Assembly: GCF_023223645.1 (NCBI RefSeq)
Contig: NZ_JALKBY010000011.1
Coordinates: forward strand, 1 to 64,000
Direction of reading: 5' to 3'
Source: Natroniella sulfidigena
GTDB lineage: Bacteria; Bacillota; Halanaerobiia; Halobacteroidales; Halobacteroidaceae
Length of the DNA: 64,000 nt
The notes under the pieces are model-generated. The model did no database searches. It saw nothing but the letters and a program-made list of their open reading frames with translations, and was not told the DNA's origin. The stretch's first letter is position 1. Each line of letters starts with the position of its first letter. Made by a program: the position numbers and the translations under genes. Positions 8,569 through 18,443 of this stretch are shown in pieces.

Positions 8569-9933
8569 ATGAAATTAAAAGATAAACTAGTGACTGTTGT
8601 AGGTTTAGGTAAGAGGACTGGGGTCGAAGTAGTTAAATTTTTAGATCAAAAAGGGGCTAAAATAATAGTTACTGATACCAAAACTAAAGCAGAATTAATG
8701 ATAGAGTTATCTAGATTAGAAGATTATCAATTTAAATTAGATTTAGGAGGGCATACTGAAGAGTTAATTTTGAAATCTGATTTAATTGTTATTAGTCCAG
8801 GCGTCCCGTATGATATTCCAATTTTAAAACAAGCGAGAGATAAAGGAATTAAAATAATGAGTGAGATTGAGCTTGCTTATTCTTTTTCTACTACTTCGCT
8901 TGTAGCTATTACGGGAACGAATGGAAAAACAACAACTACAACCTTGTTAGGAGAAATATGTTCTAAGTTGGATCGACAAGTGGCTGTCGGTGGTAATATA
9001 GGTCGACCTTTAATTAAAGATCTACCTGATTTAAAAAGAGATGATTTAGCAATAGCAGAGATAAGTTCTTTTCAGTTAGAAGAGATAACAGATTTCAAAC
9101 CTGATATTGGTTTGATTTTGAATATAACACCCGATCATTTAGATCGTCATGGTACTTTTGAAGAGTATATTAAGGCTAAAAGAAGGTTATTGAGTAATCA
9201 AACTGAACAGGATTATGCAGTCTTAAATTATGATGATCAGTTAGTCAGGGAATTTGCTGATTATACTGCAGCAGAGACTCTTTTTTTTAGTCAAAAAACT
9301 GAATTAGATCGTGGAGTATATATTAAGAATGGGGAGATTATTGCTAATTTGACCGGTCAACCAGAAAAGATTATTGCTACTGATGAGATTAGGATTAAGG
9401 GACCACATAATTTAGAAAATACTTTAGGAGCAGTTACCACTTCTTTATTATTAGGAATAAGAAAAGAAATTATAGTTGAAACCTTACATCAATTTGGTGG
9501 TGTAGATCATAGAATTGAAAGTGTGGGAGTAGTTAATGGAGTTGAGTATATTAATGATTCAAAAGGAACTAATCCTGTAGCAGCAACTAAAGCAGTAGAG
9601 ACATTTAAGCAACCTTTAATTTTAATAGCAGGTGGAAAGGATAAAGGGTCTGATTTTTCAAAGTTTGCAGAGGTTATAGTAGATCAGGTTAAGGAGTTGA
9701 TCTTGCTAGGAGAGACTGCACCTCAGATAGAGCAGGCTGTTAAAAAATTAGGCTATCAGGCTACTAATAATGTCGATAGTATTGAAGAAGCGGTTGATTT
9801 AGCAGATAAATTGGCTGTTAAAGGAGATGTCGTTTTATTGTCTCCTGCCTGTGCAAGTTGGGATATGTACAATAACTATAAAGAAAGAGGCGAGGAGTTT
9901 AGAGGAACTGTAAAAAAATTGAGGAGGGAGTAA
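8569..9933 (+). CDS. murD: UDP-MurNAc-L-alanine--D-glutamate ligase MurD
   Basis: 454 aa from ATG 8569, which follows AAAGGA at 8556-8561. An upstream in-frame TTG at 8545 has no good ribosome binding site. The enzyme adds D-glutamate to UDP-MurNAc-L-Ala. An N-terminal Rossmann-like domain is followed by the P-loop AITGTNGKTTTTT and the NITPDHLDRH metal/carbamate region, then the C-terminal AGGKDKGSDF. The stop codon is one base before the ftsW start. Confidence 0.95.
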   Translation: MKLKDKLVTVVGLGKRTGVEVVKFLDQKGAKIIVTDTKTKAELMIELSRLEDYQFKLDLGGHTEELILKSDLIVISPGVPYDIPILKQARDKGIKIMSEIELAYSFSTTSLVAITGTNGKTTTTTLLGEICSKLDRQVAVGGNIGRPLIKDLPDLKRDDLAIAEISSFQLEEITDFKPDIGLILNITPDHLDRHGTFEEYIKAKRRLLSNQTEQDYAVLNYDDQLVREFADYTAAETLFFSQKTELDRGVYIKNGEIIANLTGQPEKIIATDEIRIKGPHNLENTLGAVTTSLLLGIRKEIIVETLHQFGGVDHRIESVGVVNGVEYINDSKGTNPVAATKAVETFKQPLILIAGGKDKGSDFSKFAEVIVDQVKELILLGETAPQIEQAVKKLGYQATNNVDSIEEAVDLADKLAVKGDVVLLSPACASWDMYNNYKERGEEFRGTVKKLRRE

Positions 9934-9934
9934 T

Positions 9935-11029
9935 TTGCAACAGAAGGCTCCTGATTTTGTAATTTTTTTTGTGATTATAGTCTTATTAGGAATAGGGGTA
10001 GCAATGGTCTTTAGTGCTACTTCAATTTTAGCTTACCAGAGATTTGGGGATAGTTTTCATTACTTAAAGAGGCAATTAGGGTGGTCAGTTTTAGGGATAG
10101 CAGCAATGACTACATTTATGAATATTGATTATCATAGATATCTTAAGTGGGCACCTAAAATTTTGTTAGTTAGTATTATATCATTGATTTTAGTTTTGAT
10201 TCCAGGAATTGGCCATGTAATTGGTGGTTCGAGACGTTGGTTTATAATTTTAGGTTTGCGGGTTCAGCCGTCGGAAATAGCGAAAGTTGCATTAGTAATT
10301 TATTTGGCTCGTTATTTATCTTTGAAAAATGATCAATTAAAAAGCTTTTTTAAAGGTTTATTACCACCCCTTGCGATTTTAGGGGCAGTATTTATCTTGA
10401 TTTTATTGGAACCAGATTTGGGAACTGCTGCTACAATAGCAGGAACGGCAGTTGTGATGTTGGTTGCAGCAGGGGCCAGCTATGTACATTTAGGAAGTTT
10501 AGTAGCAATGGGCATACCTGGATTATTATATATGATTATTAGCGAGCCTTATCGTAGAGATAGACTATTGGCTTTTTTAGATCCGTGGCAAGATCCTTTG
10601 GATACTGGTTTTCATATTATTCAATCTCTCTATGCTTTAGGTTCTGGTGGTTTATTTGGGATGGGGTTAGGTAGAAGTAGGCAGAAATTCTTTTATTTAC
10701 CTGAGCCTGGAACTGATTTTATTTTTGCTGTTTTAGGAGAAGAATTAGGGTTTATTGGAACTTTTACGATTGTAACTTTATTCTTTTTATTTGCATGGCG
10801 TGGGTTACAGATTGCATTACATGCACAAGATCTATTTGGTAGTATTTTAGCAGTAGGAATTACAACGATGATTACTTTACAAGCAGTAATTAATATGGGA
10901 GTAGTTACTGGTTCAATGCCTGTTACTGGAATAACATTACCTTTCATTAGTTATGGAGGTTCTTCGCTAGTAATTATGTTATCAGGAGTAGGTATATTAT
11001 TGAATATTTCAAGATTTACTACTAATTAG
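9935..11029 (+). CDS. ftsW: FtsW/SpoVE-type SEDS glycosyltransferase
   Basis: 364 aa SEDS membrane protein that polymerises lipid II at the septum with its class B PBP partner (2575-4653). It has about ten membrane segments. The family signature SGGLFGMGLGRSRQKFFYLP and PEPGTDFIFAVLGEELGF are intact, and the C-terminus has LPFISYGGSSLV. The start is TTG with a strong GAGGAGGGAG ribosome binding site at 9921-9930. In Bacillus the gene at this dcw position is spoVE, so a sporulation role is possible. Confidence 0.94.
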   Translation: MQQKAPDFVIFFVIIVLLGIGVAMVFSATSILAYQRFGDSFHYLKRQLGWSVLGIAAMTTFMNIDYHRYLKWAPKILLVSIISLILVLIPGIGHVIGGSRRWFIILGLRVQPSEIAKVALVIYLARYLSLKNDQLKSFFKGLLPPLAILGAVFILILLEPDLGTAATIAGTAVVMLVAAGASYVHLGSLVAMGIPGLLYMIISEPYRRDRLLAFLDPWQDPLDTGFHIIQSLYALGSGGLFGMGLGRSRQKFFYLPEPGTDFIFAVLGEELGFIGTFTIVTLFFLFAWRGLQIALHAQDLFGSILAVGITTMITLQAVINMGVVTGSMPVTGITLPFISYGGSSLVIMLSGVGILLNISRFTTN

Positions 11030-11042
11030 GAGTGGCTAAAAT

Positions 11043-12149
11043 ATGAAAATACTAATTTCAGGTGGTGGCACAGGAGGTCATATCTATCCTGGCTTAGCTA
11101 TAGCTAAGAGTTTAGAACAAAGAAATGATGATGTTGAAATAGCTTTTGTAGGTACTGAGCAAGGGTTAGAAGCAGATATTGTTCCTAAAGAAGGTTATCA
11201 ACTAAAGACAATTCAAGTACAAGGGTTACCGCGTAAGGTGTCATTAGATTTAATTAAGGCAGCCTTTAAAAGTCTAGTAGGATTTTTTGAGGCAAAGTTA
11301 ATTTTAAATAATTTTGAACCGGATATTGTAGTAGGAACAGGTGGCTATGTTTGCGGGCCAATTGTTCTAGCAGCAGCTTTAAGTAATATCCCTACGGTAA
11401 TTCATGAGCAGAATGCTTATCCTGGTTTGACTAATCGTTTATTGGCTAAAGTTGTAGATAAGATTGCTTTAAGTAATCTTGATGCTAAAGAATATTTAAA
11501 GGACTTAGATAAGGTAGTTTTAACTGGGAATCCAATTAGACCTGCAATTTTAGAGCAGAATCGAACCAAGGCTTTTAAAGAATTAGGATTGAATCCTAGA
11601 CAGAAGGTTATTTTAGTTTTTGGAGGTAGTCGAGGGGCTAAAAGCATTAATCAAGCAGTAGTTAAGTTATATAAAGAGATCAAAGGTTCTAATTTGCAGC
11701 TGTTACATATAACGGGTAAGAATGGATTTGAGGAAGTTGAAGCTAAAGCAGAAGAGTTGGGAATAAATAATATGGAAAGCGGGCAAATTATAATCAAGCC
11801 TTATTTATATAATATGGAAGCGGCTTTAAATGTGGCCGATTTGGTTATTTCTAGAGCTGGAGCTACGGGATTAGCTGAAATTACAGCTTGTGGAATTCCA
11901 GCTATTTTAATTCCTTACCCTTATGCTGCTGAAAATCATCAAGAATATAATGCACGTTCTTTAGAACGAAAGAATGCTGCTGAAGTTATCTTAGATCAAG
12001 AATTGACCGGTGATAAATTGTCTGAAGTTGTAAATGAATTGATCTTTGATGAACAAAAATTAAAGAAGATGGCTCAAGCAAGTAAAGAGTTAGGTCAGCC
12101 TGATGCAGCTAAGAACTTAGTTGCTTTAATTCAAGATTTGATTTCTTAG
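11043..12149 (+). CDS. murG: UDP-GlcNAc transferase MurG
   Basis: 368 aa. It adds GlcNAc to lipid I, making lipid II on the inner membrane face. The N-terminal glycine-rich GGGTGGHIYPG loop (about 7-17), GGYVCGP near 100 and HEQNAYPG (about 121-128) are present. The C-terminal donor site has SRAGATGLAEI and PYPYAAENHQ. It ends the first dcw transcription block; a 280-bp gap follows instead of the murC found in many Clostridia. Confidence 0.95.
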   Translation: MKILISGGGTGGHIYPGLAIAKSLEQRNDDVEIAFVGTEQGLEADIVPKEGYQLKTIQVQGLPRKVSLDLIKAAFKSLVGFFEAKLILNNFEPDIVVGTGGYVCGPIVLAAALSNIPTVIHEQNAYPGLTNRLLAKVVDKIALSNLDAKEYLKDLDKVVLTGNPIRPAILEQNRTKAFKELGLNPRQKVILVFGGSRGAKSINQAVVKLYKEIKGSNLQLLHITGKNGFEEVEAKAEELGINNMESGQIIIKPYLYNMEAALNVADLVISRAGATGLAEITACGIPAILIPYPYAAENHQEYNARSLERKNAAEVILDQELTGDKLSEVVNELIFDEQKLKKMAQASKELGQPDAAKNLVALIQDLIS

Positions 12150-12169
12150 TACTGGCAATTTGAATTTTA

Positions 12170-12325
12170 TTACAAAACAGCTTAAGTCTAAGGTTGAGGA
12201 AATGGTTTTTATTACGAAGGGTTTTTATAAACCCGAAGGTGAGGCTAAGCCAACCGTTAAAAGCATAAGGGTTTAGGTTTTACTTAAACTTAAACTTAGC
12301 CTTAAACTTAAGCTTGATATCAATA
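12170..12325 (+). repeat. short-word inverted repeat (CTTAAG/TTTAAG words)
   Basis: The left side has CTTAAGTCTAAGGTTGAGG and GTGAGGCTAAGCC. The right side has the reverse words CTTAAACTTAAACTTAGCC and CTTAAACTTAAG. The centre AAAAGCATAAGGGTTTAGG resembles the centre of the elements at 24.6 kb and 58.0 kb. A small GGGTTT/AAACCC hairpin is nested near 12219-12235. No ORF is seen here. Confidence 0.7.
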
Positions 12326-12429
12326 TGGACAAGCAGTTGATGAACGGATTATTTTTTAATTACATATTATAATGTATATTGAATAGGAGAATTACTTTAA
12401 ATTGGGGTTATATAAATTGAGGTGGTAAT

Positions 12430-13335
12430 ATGAAACAACAGATCAAGCAGGAAATTAAGAAGTTAGTTGAAGGAGAAGTATTATTTTCTGAACCATTAAA
12501 GAAGTATACTTCTTTTCAGATTGGTGGGCCAGCAGAAGTATTAGTAACTCCTAGAGATATAGCTGATTTACAGAGGTTGATTAGTTATTTATACCGGTGT
12601 GACATTCCCTATCAAGTGTTAGGAAATGGAACTAATCTATTGATCAGTGATCAAGGATTATCTAAAGTTGTAATTAAGATGACTGATTTATTTAATTGGT
12701 TTAAATTCAAGAGTAATCAACTTAGAGCAGGTGCTGGGGCCAAACTACCTGTAATTGCTAAGAAAGCAGCTGAGCGGGGATTGAGTGGTTTAGAGTTTGC
12801 TGCTGGATTACCTGCTAGTATTGGAGGAGCTGTGATTATGAATGCAGGTGCAGGAAATTTAGGCTCGATTGGAGATTTAATTACTGGGGTTAAAGTTATA
12901 TCATCTACAGGAGAATTAAAGCAATATCGACGGAATGAACTGGATTTTAGTTATCGACAGAGCAACTTACAAAAAGATGAGCAGATTATAATCGAGGTTG
13001 AGTTGGAGTTGATACCTACTGATTCAAAAACTGTACATAACAAGATGCAAAAGCTGTTCTTAAAACGAAAAGAAACCCAACCACTAACTATGCCTAATGC
13101 TGGTTGTATCTTTAAAAATCCAACGGATGACTCAGCAGGTAGATTAATTGATCAAGCCGGGGGGAAGGGTTTAAAGGTAGGAGATGCTCAAGTATCGACT
13201 AAGCATGCTAACTTCATAGTTAATCTAGGTTCAGCTTCTGCCCAAGATGTATTAGATTTAATTGGTAAGGTGAAAAAACTGGTCAATGAGCAATGTGGGG
13301 TTGAGTTAGAAACAGAGATTATTTATTTAAGTTAG
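12430..13335 (+). CDS. murB: UDP-N-acetylenolpyruvoylglucosamine reductase MurB
   Basis: 301 aa FAD enzyme that reduces UDP-GlcNAc-enolpyruvate to UDP-MurNAc. FAD-binding elements TSFQIGGPA (about 30-38), GNGTNLLISD (about 65-74) and GLPASIGGAVIMNAGAG (about 135-151) are present. The proton-donor region reads NAGCIFKNP, with Cys where the Escherichia coli enzyme has Ser229. The start is ATG after GAGGTGG. It is followed at once by murA, completing the UDP-MurNAc pair. Confidence 0.95.
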   Translation: MKQQIKQEIKKLVEGEVLFSEPLKKYTSFQIGGPAEVLVTPRDIADLQRLISYLYRCDIPYQVLGNGTNLLISDQGLSKVVIKMTDLFNWFKFKSNQLRAGAGAKLPVIAKKAAERGLSGLEFAAGLPASIGGAVIMNAGAGNLGSIGDLITGVKVISSTGELKQYRRNELDFSYRQSNLQKDEQIIIEVELELIPTDSKTVHNKMQKLFLKRKETQPLTMPNAGCIFKNPTDDSAGRLIDQAGGKGLKVGDAQVSTKHANFIVNLGSASAQDVLDLIGKVKKLVNEQCGVELETEIIYLS

Positions 13336-13351
13336 ATTGGAGGTGAGGCTG

Positions 13352-14620
13352 ATGGATCAATTTGTAATTAATGGTGGTTCTCCTTTAGAAGGAGAGGTAA
13401 CGGTTAGTGGTGCTAAAAATGCTGTTTTACCTATCTTAGCAGCAACTGTATTAGGTGACGGGCAATCTGTAATTAATAATGTACCTAAGTTACATGATGT
13501 GAAAGTAATGAAAGAGGTCCTAGAAAATTTAGGAGCAAAAGTTCAAGATGATTCCGAACAGATTATGATTGATACCTCAACAGTGAATTGTTGTGAAATT
13601 CCTGAAAATTTGATGCGGAAGATGCGGGCGACAGTATTTTTGATGGGCCCTTTAGTAGCCCGATTTGGAAAGGTTAAAATTTCCCAGCCGGGAGGATGTA
13701 GTATTGGCCCGCGACCTATTGATTTGCATTTGAAAGGACTTGAAGCTTTAGGAGTTGAATTTAAACAAAGGCATGGTGCATTAGAAGGAACAGTCGATCA
13801 ATTAGTAGGAGCTGAGATTCATCTTGATTTTCCAAGTGTTGGTGCTACGGAAAATATTATGATGGCTGCTACTAAAGCTGAAGGAGAGACTTTAATTTAT
13901 AATGCTGCTAAAGAACCAGAAATAATTGATTTACAGAATTATTTAAATCGATTAGGAGCTAGCATTAGAGGCGCTGGGACTAATGTAATTAAAGTTAAAG
14001 GGGTTCAAGAGTTGCAGGCAGTTGAATATCAAGTGATTCCTGATCGCATAGAGGCAGGGACATTTCTGGTAGCAGCTGCTATAACTAAGGGTAATGTGAT
14101 TATTAAAGATGTTATTCCTGAACATATAGAGCCTGTGATAGCTAAACTGAATGAAGCAGGGATTGAAATGAAAGTGGAACATAATCAAATTGAAGTAATC
14201 GGTAAGGAAGATTGGAAGGGAATAAATATTAAAACTTTACCTTATCCAGGACTTCCTACAGATATGCAAGCACAATTGATGACTTTTTTATCTTTAGCTG
14301 AAGATACAAGTATTATTACTGAAAATATTTTTGAAAATAGATTAAGCCATGCTGATGAATTGCGAAGGATGGGGGCAAAAATTAGGATTGAAGGAAATAC
14401 TGCTATTGTAAATGGTGTAGATAAATTATATGGAACTAATGTTAGAGCAACCGATTTACGAGCTGGAGCTGCTTTAGTTTTAGCAGGTTTAGCTGCTGAA
14501 GGAGAAACGATTATTGAGAATATTTATCATATTGATCGTGGGTATGAATATTTAGAAGATAAATTATCTAATTTAGGTGCAGATATAATCAGGAAGTCTG
14601 ATTTTTCCAGTGAAGATTAA
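13352..14620 (+). CDS. murA: UDP-GlcNAc 1-carboxyvinyltransferase MurA
   Basis: 422 aa. It transfers enolpyruvate from PEP to UDP-GlcNAc, the first committed step of peptidoglycan synthesis. The fosfomycin-sensitive Cys is present in [15 protein letters not shown] (about residues 110-124). N-terminal [11 protein letters not shown] and C-terminal [13 protein letters not shown] are typical. I take ATG 13352 because GGAGGTGAGG lies directly before it; the upstream in-frame TTG 13337 overlaps that site. Confidence 0.95.
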   Translation: MDQFVINGGSPLEGEVTVSGAKNAVLPILAATVLGDGQSVINNVPKLHDVKVMKEVLENLGAKVQDDSEQIMIDTSTVNCCEIPENLMRKMRATVFLMGPLVARFGKVKISQPGGCSIGPRPIDLHLKGLEALGVEFKQRHGALEGTVDQLVGAEIHLDFPSVGATENIMMAATKAEGETLIYNAAKEPEIIDLQNYLNRLGASIRGAGTNVIKVKGVQELQAVEYQVIPDRIEAGTFLVAAAITKGNVIIKDVIPEHIEPVIAKLNEAGIEMKVEHNQIEVIGKEDWKGINIKTLPYPGLPTDMQAQLMTFLSLAEDTSIITENIFENRLSHADELRRMGAKIRIEGNTAIVNGVDKLYGTNVRATDLRAGAALVLAGLAAEGETIIENIYHIDRGYEYLEDKLSNLGADIIRKSDFSSED

Positions 14621-14642
14621 ATATAAATTTTAATAATCTTGC

Positions 14643-14672
14643 AGGAGATTCGATGGTTATCACAGAACAATT
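14643..14672 (+). promoter_or_regulatory. possible sigma-H-like promoter upstream of ftsQ-ftsA-ftsZ
   Basis: AGGAGATT at 14643 and GAACAATT at 14665 are 22 nt apart. The -10 has C for T. It is weaker than the others in the window, but Bacillus subtilis ftsAZ is known to have a sigma-H promoter, which makes the position plausible. The remaining 400 bp between murA and ftsQ contains no convincing ORF. Confidence 0.35.
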
Positions 14673-14958
14673 ACATAACAAGCTATTATTTACATTTATT
14701 CCTAATAGTATAGGTTGTTGTTCATACAATAAGATAATTTTCTGAAATTTAATTTATTTTGGAGAAAGGGTTTTTTGAATGTAAAGTGAAGTATAATTAT
14801 TAGGGTGGAGTGATTTGTTATCTTATTGAGTTCAAATATTAAAGTTGATTAGTTTAAACTTACAAAATGACTTAAATAAGTTCCCTGCCGTGAGTAATTA
14901 GTTTGCTGTTAGATATAGCTTTAAAGAGCTAACTTGTAGTTTTATTAACAGATGAATT

Positions 14959-14999
14959 ATTAAGGGCTAGTTATTAGTTAATGATAACTGGCCCTTAAT
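14959..14999 (+). terminator. inverted repeat before ftsQ (terminator or attenuator)
   Basis: ATTAAGGGCTAGTTAT pairs with ATAACTGGCCCTTAAT across a short loop, with one mismatch, followed by TTTTGGGTTTT. It lies only 26 nt before the ftsQ start, so it could attenuate ftsQ transcription as well as end the murA transcript. Confidence 0.5.
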
Positions 15000-15024
15000 T
15001 TTGGGTTTTAAATGAGGTGGTATT

Positions 15025-15729
15025 GTGGACAAACAATATATATATATAACTGCTTTTTTATTATTGATTATCTTTGCAATAATTGGAATTATTAATTCTG
15101 AACTTTTTGAAGTAGACAAAATAGAGATTATTGACAATGATTTTTTAACTGATGAAGAAATAATTACTTATTTAGATTTAGAAAAAGAGCTTAATATTTT
15201 TAATCTTGAATCTCAACAGCTAGCTGATAAATTGATTGAATTACCTCAAATTGAAGGTGCTGTTGTTACTCGTAGTTTTCCACGACAGATAATTATTGAA
15301 ATTAATGAACGACAGGCAGTAGGAATAGTAGGTGATGATAATTCTTATTTAGTGATAGATAAAGAGGGCTGGATTATAGATGATATTTATAGATTATCAG
15401 AGTGGAAATTACCTTTAATTACAGGAAGTGATATTTTAATCGAAAATGACATGGTTAAATTAAACCAAATGTCGGAACAAGCAATTAAATATTTGAGTTT
15501 TTTATCAAAATCAATCTTACAAGAAATTTCTGAAATAACTATTACTACTGAGGATGAAATAAAATTGTTTTTAAGAGATGGTGGGGAGGTTAGGTTAGGA
15601 GATGAGTCTAACTTAAATTATAAAGCAGAGGTTTTGACATCAATTTATCAGGATTTACAAGATAAAAACTTAGAAGTTGATTATATAGATTTAACCTATC
15701 AGAAAAACAAGGTTGTCAAAACAAAGTAA
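15025..15729 (+). CDS. ftsQ: cell division protein FtsQ/DivIB
   Basis: 234 aa bitopic protein. A very short cytoplasmic tail precedes one membrane segment (about 5-24), then a POTRA domain beginning FEVDKIEIIDNDFLTDEEI (about 28-46) and the beta domain with the ERQAVGIVG region (about 93-101). It stabilises the FtsL/DivIC complex at the septum. GTG start after GAGGTGG. The family diverges in sequence, but topology and position before ftsA-ftsZ are clear. Confidence 0.85.
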   Translation: MDKQYIYITAFLLLIIFAIIGIINSELFEVDKIEIIDNDFLTDEEIITYLDLEKELNIFNLESQQLADKLIELPQIEGAVVTRSFPRQIIIEINERQAVGIVGDDNSYLVIDKEGWIIDDIYRLSEWKLPLITGSDILIENDMVKLNQMSEQAIKYLSFLSKSILQEISEITITTEDEIKLFLRDGGEVRLGDESNLNYKAEVLTSIYQDLQDKNLEVDYIDLTYQKNKVVKTK

Positions 15730-15870
15730 CGGAAAGAGGAGTTTTTTAAAAATATAGAGCTAAAAAAAAGGGAATTAAGTATATTTGTTGAAATTAAAAC
15801 TAAAAAGGAAATTTAGAAACTAATCCAATAGAAAAATTTGTTTTATATAGAATAGAAAGGGGGGCGTTTA

Positions 15871-17157
15871 GTGGCACCGAGAGATATAGTTGCTGGGATT
15901 GATATAGGAACTACTAAAGTGTGTACTATTATTGCAGAAGTTAATGGTGATAAAATTACTGATATACTTGGAGTAGGAACCAGCCCTTCTACTGGTTTAA
16001 GAAAAGGTATGGTTGTTGATATAGATGATACTGTTTGTTCAATTGAAACTGCAGTTGTTAAAGCAGAGAGAATGGCAGGGTTAGAGTTAGAATCGGTCTT
16101 TGTAGGAATTGCTGGTTCTCATATTTCTTCAACTAATAGTCACGGAGTAGTGGCAGTGACAGGTGAAGATAAGGAAATAAGCCAAAAAGATATTGATCGT
16201 GTAATTGATGCTACAAAGATTATCTCTATTCCTCCAGAGCGTGAGATTATTCATGTTATACCTAGAGAATTTATTGTAGATGGCTGTGGAGATATTAAGT
16301 CTCCACTAGGTATGTCAGGAGTAAGATTAGAAGCTGAGACTCATATTGTTACTGGTTCTGTAACTTCTATTCAGAATTTAGTTAAGAGTGTTCATCGAGT
16401 AGGGATTAATGTTGAGGGGGTTGTTTTACAACCATTAGCAGCTAGTAAGGCAGTTTTATCAGAAAGTGAAAAAGATCTAGGAGTAGTTTTGGTTGATATG
16501 GGTGGAGGAACTACAGATATTGCCATCTTTAAAGAAGGAAGTATTTGGTATACTTCTATTTTACCTGTAGGTGGTGATCATGTTACAAGTGATATAGCTG
16601 TGGGATTAAGAACACCTATGTCGAATGCTGAAAGAATTAAGATTCAGCATGGTTGTGCTAAAGCTAGTTTGATTGATCGGGAGCAACAAATAGATATTTT
16701 GGATACTAGTGGAAAGAAAAAACATAGTATTTCGCAAAAAATGTTATGTAATATTATTGAGCCTAGAGTTGATGAAATATTTACATTGGTCAAGCAAGAA
16801 ATTCAAAAGGCAGGGTATGATGATTTGATTCCAGCGGGAGCAGTTGTGACTGGAGGGGCTTCTTTATTGAATGGTATTCCTCAATTAGCTTCTGAAAAAT
16901 TGGATTTGCCTGTTAGAGTGGGAGTACCAGAGAATATTGATACGTTATTAAATTATATAGATGGTTCTATTTATGATATTGGTGAAGGCTATTCTGAGTT
17001 TTCTAAGGATAATGGAGCTATTTTTTCTACAGGAGTTGGATTGGTCCATTATGGGGCAGAGGTTTTAGGTGAAGATTCTTTGGAAGATATGGGAGAAGAA
17101 GAGATAGTAAGTGATTTATTTGATAAAGTTAAAAGCTGGTTTAGAGAAATCTTTTAA
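15871..17157 (+). CDS. ftsA: cell division protein FtsA
   Basis: 428 aa actin-like ATPase that tethers FtsZ to the membrane. The phosphate-1 loop is [16 protein letters not shown] at the N-terminus, phosphate-2 is [15 protein letters not shown] (about 208-222) and the adenosine motif is [12 protein letters not shown]. The C-terminus [13 protein letters not shown] is an amphipathic membrane-targeting helix. GTG start after AAAGGGGGG. ftsZ begins 25 nt after the stop. Confidence 0.96.
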   Translation: MAPRDIVAGIDIGTTKVCTIIAEVNGDKITDILGVGTSPSTGLRKGMVVDIDDTVCSIETAVVKAERMAGLELESVFVGIAGSHISSTNSHGVVAVTGEDKEISQKDIDRVIDATKIISIPPEREIIHVIPREFIVDGCGDIKSPLGMSGVRLEAETHIVTGSVTSIQNLVKSVHRVGINVEGVVLQPLAASKAVLSESEKDLGVVLVDMGGGTTDIAIFKEGSIWYTSILPVGGDHVTSDIAVGLRTPMSNAERIKIQHGCAKASLIDREQQIDILDTSGKKKHSISQKMLCNIIEPRVDEIFTLVKQEIQKAGYDDLIPAGAVVTGGASLLNGIPQLASEKLDLPVRVGVPENIDTLLNYIDGSIYDIGEGYSEFSKDNGAIFSTGVGLVHYGAEVLGEDSLEDMGEEEIVSDLFDKVKSWFREIF

Positions 17158-17182
17158 TCAGTTGGCAAAGGGGGTAGTTGAG

Positions 17183-18283
17183 ATGTTTGAATTCGATTCT
17201 GAAATGGAACAATTCGCAAATATAAAGGTGGTTGGAGTTGGTGGTGGTGGTAATAATGCTGTCAACCGCATGATTGAATCTGGTTTAAAAGGGGTAGAGT
17301 TTATTGCTGTTAATACTGATGGTCAAGCATTAGTTTCATCACGAGCAGAGGTAACTTTACAGATTGGAGAAAAGTTGACTGATGGGTTAGGTGCTGGTGC
17401 TGAGCCAGATATAGGAGCTCAAGCTGCTCAAGAGAGTCAGGAAATGATAGCTGATGCTTTAAAGGGTGCAGATATGGTCTTTATTACAGCTGGTATGGGA
17501 GGTGGAACTGGAACAGGAGCTGCTCCGGTTGTAGCTCAAATAGCCAAAGAAGTAGGTGCTTTAACTGTCGGTGTTGTAACTAAGCCTTTTACAGTAGAAG
17601 GTCGGCAGAGAATGAGAAAAGCCCAGCAGGGAATTGAAAATTTAAAGGAGCAGGTAGATACTCTAATAATTATACCTAATGATAGGTTATTGGATGTTGT
17701 AGAAAAGCAGACATCACTGATAGATGCTTTTAAGACTGCTGATGATGTATTAAGACAAGGAGTACAAGGTATTTCTGATCTGATTACGATTACTGGACTA
17801 ATAAATTTAGATTTTGCTGATGTGAAAACGATCATGACTGATGCAGGTTCTGCATTAATGGGTATTGGAAACTCAAATGGTGAAAATAGAGCAGCAGAAG
17901 CTGCTAAAGCAGCAATTGCTTCTCCATTACTTGAGGCTTCAATTGATGGGGCTAGAGGTGTATTATTAAATATAACTGGTGGTTCCGATTTGGGCTTGCA
18001 TGAAGCTAATGAGGCTGCTCAAGTTATTTCTGAGGTTGCTGATGATGAAGCAAATATCATTTTAGGAGCAGTTGTTGATGAAAAGATGGAAAATGAAGTT
18101 AAGGTGACAGTAATTGCTACCGGTTTTGATAGAAGCCAGCAGATAGAAGATAAGGTTCAACCTGCTTCTACTGAAGAGAAGCCTAATAAAGAAACGCCAT
18201 CAGCAGAAGACTTAGATATAAAATCTTTTTCTAATGATGATTTAGATATTCCAGCATTTTTGCGTAAAAATAAAAAAGTTTGA
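17183..18283 (+). CDS. ftsZ: cell division GTPase FtsZ
   Basis: 366 aa tubulin-like GTPase of the Z ring. The tubulin signature [13 protein letters not shown] (about 104-116) and N-terminal [15 protein letters not shown] are intact. The T7 loop reads [11 protein letters not shown]. The C-terminal peptide [11 protein letters not shown] binds FtsA and other partners. ATG 17183 follows AAAGGGGG. In-frame sequence running back into ftsA is not needed for the fold. Confidence 0.97.
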   Translation: MFEFDSEMEQFANIKVVGVGGGGNNAVNRMIESGLKGVEFIAVNTDGQALVSSRAEVTLQIGEKLTDGLGAGAEPDIGAQAAQESQEMIADALKGADMVFITAGMGGGTGTGAAPVVAQIAKEVGALTVGVVTKPFTVEGRQRMRKAQQGIENLKEQVDTLIIIPNDRLLDVVEKQTSLIDAFKTADDVLRQGVQGISDLITITGLINLDFADVKTIMTDAGSALMGIGNSNGENRAAEAAKAAIASPLLEASIDGARGVLLNITGGSDLGLHEANEAAQVISEVADDEANIILGAVVDEKMENEVKVTVIATGFDRSQQIEDKVQPASTEEKPNKETPSAEDLDIKSFSNDDLDIPAFLRKNKKV

Positions 18284-18288
18284 TCTTG

Positions 18289-18321
18289 ATCTCGATGCCT
18301 TAGGGGTATCGAGATTTTTTT
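18289..18321 (+). terminator. intrinsic terminator after ftsZ
   Basis: ATCTCGAT pairs with ATCGAGAT, with extra GCC/GGG pairing inside, followed by TTTTTTT. It is 6 nt after the ftsZ stop and separates the division genes from spoIIGA. Confidence 0.85.
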
Positions 18322-18443
18322 ATTCGTCAAATAAAGACATTTAGTTACGAGAAAAGATTTATTTTTAGTTTCTTTTTCAAGTTATATTTCTGTTTTCTAA
18401 AAATATAAATGTTTATAAGGGGGAGATTAAGTAAGTATTTATT

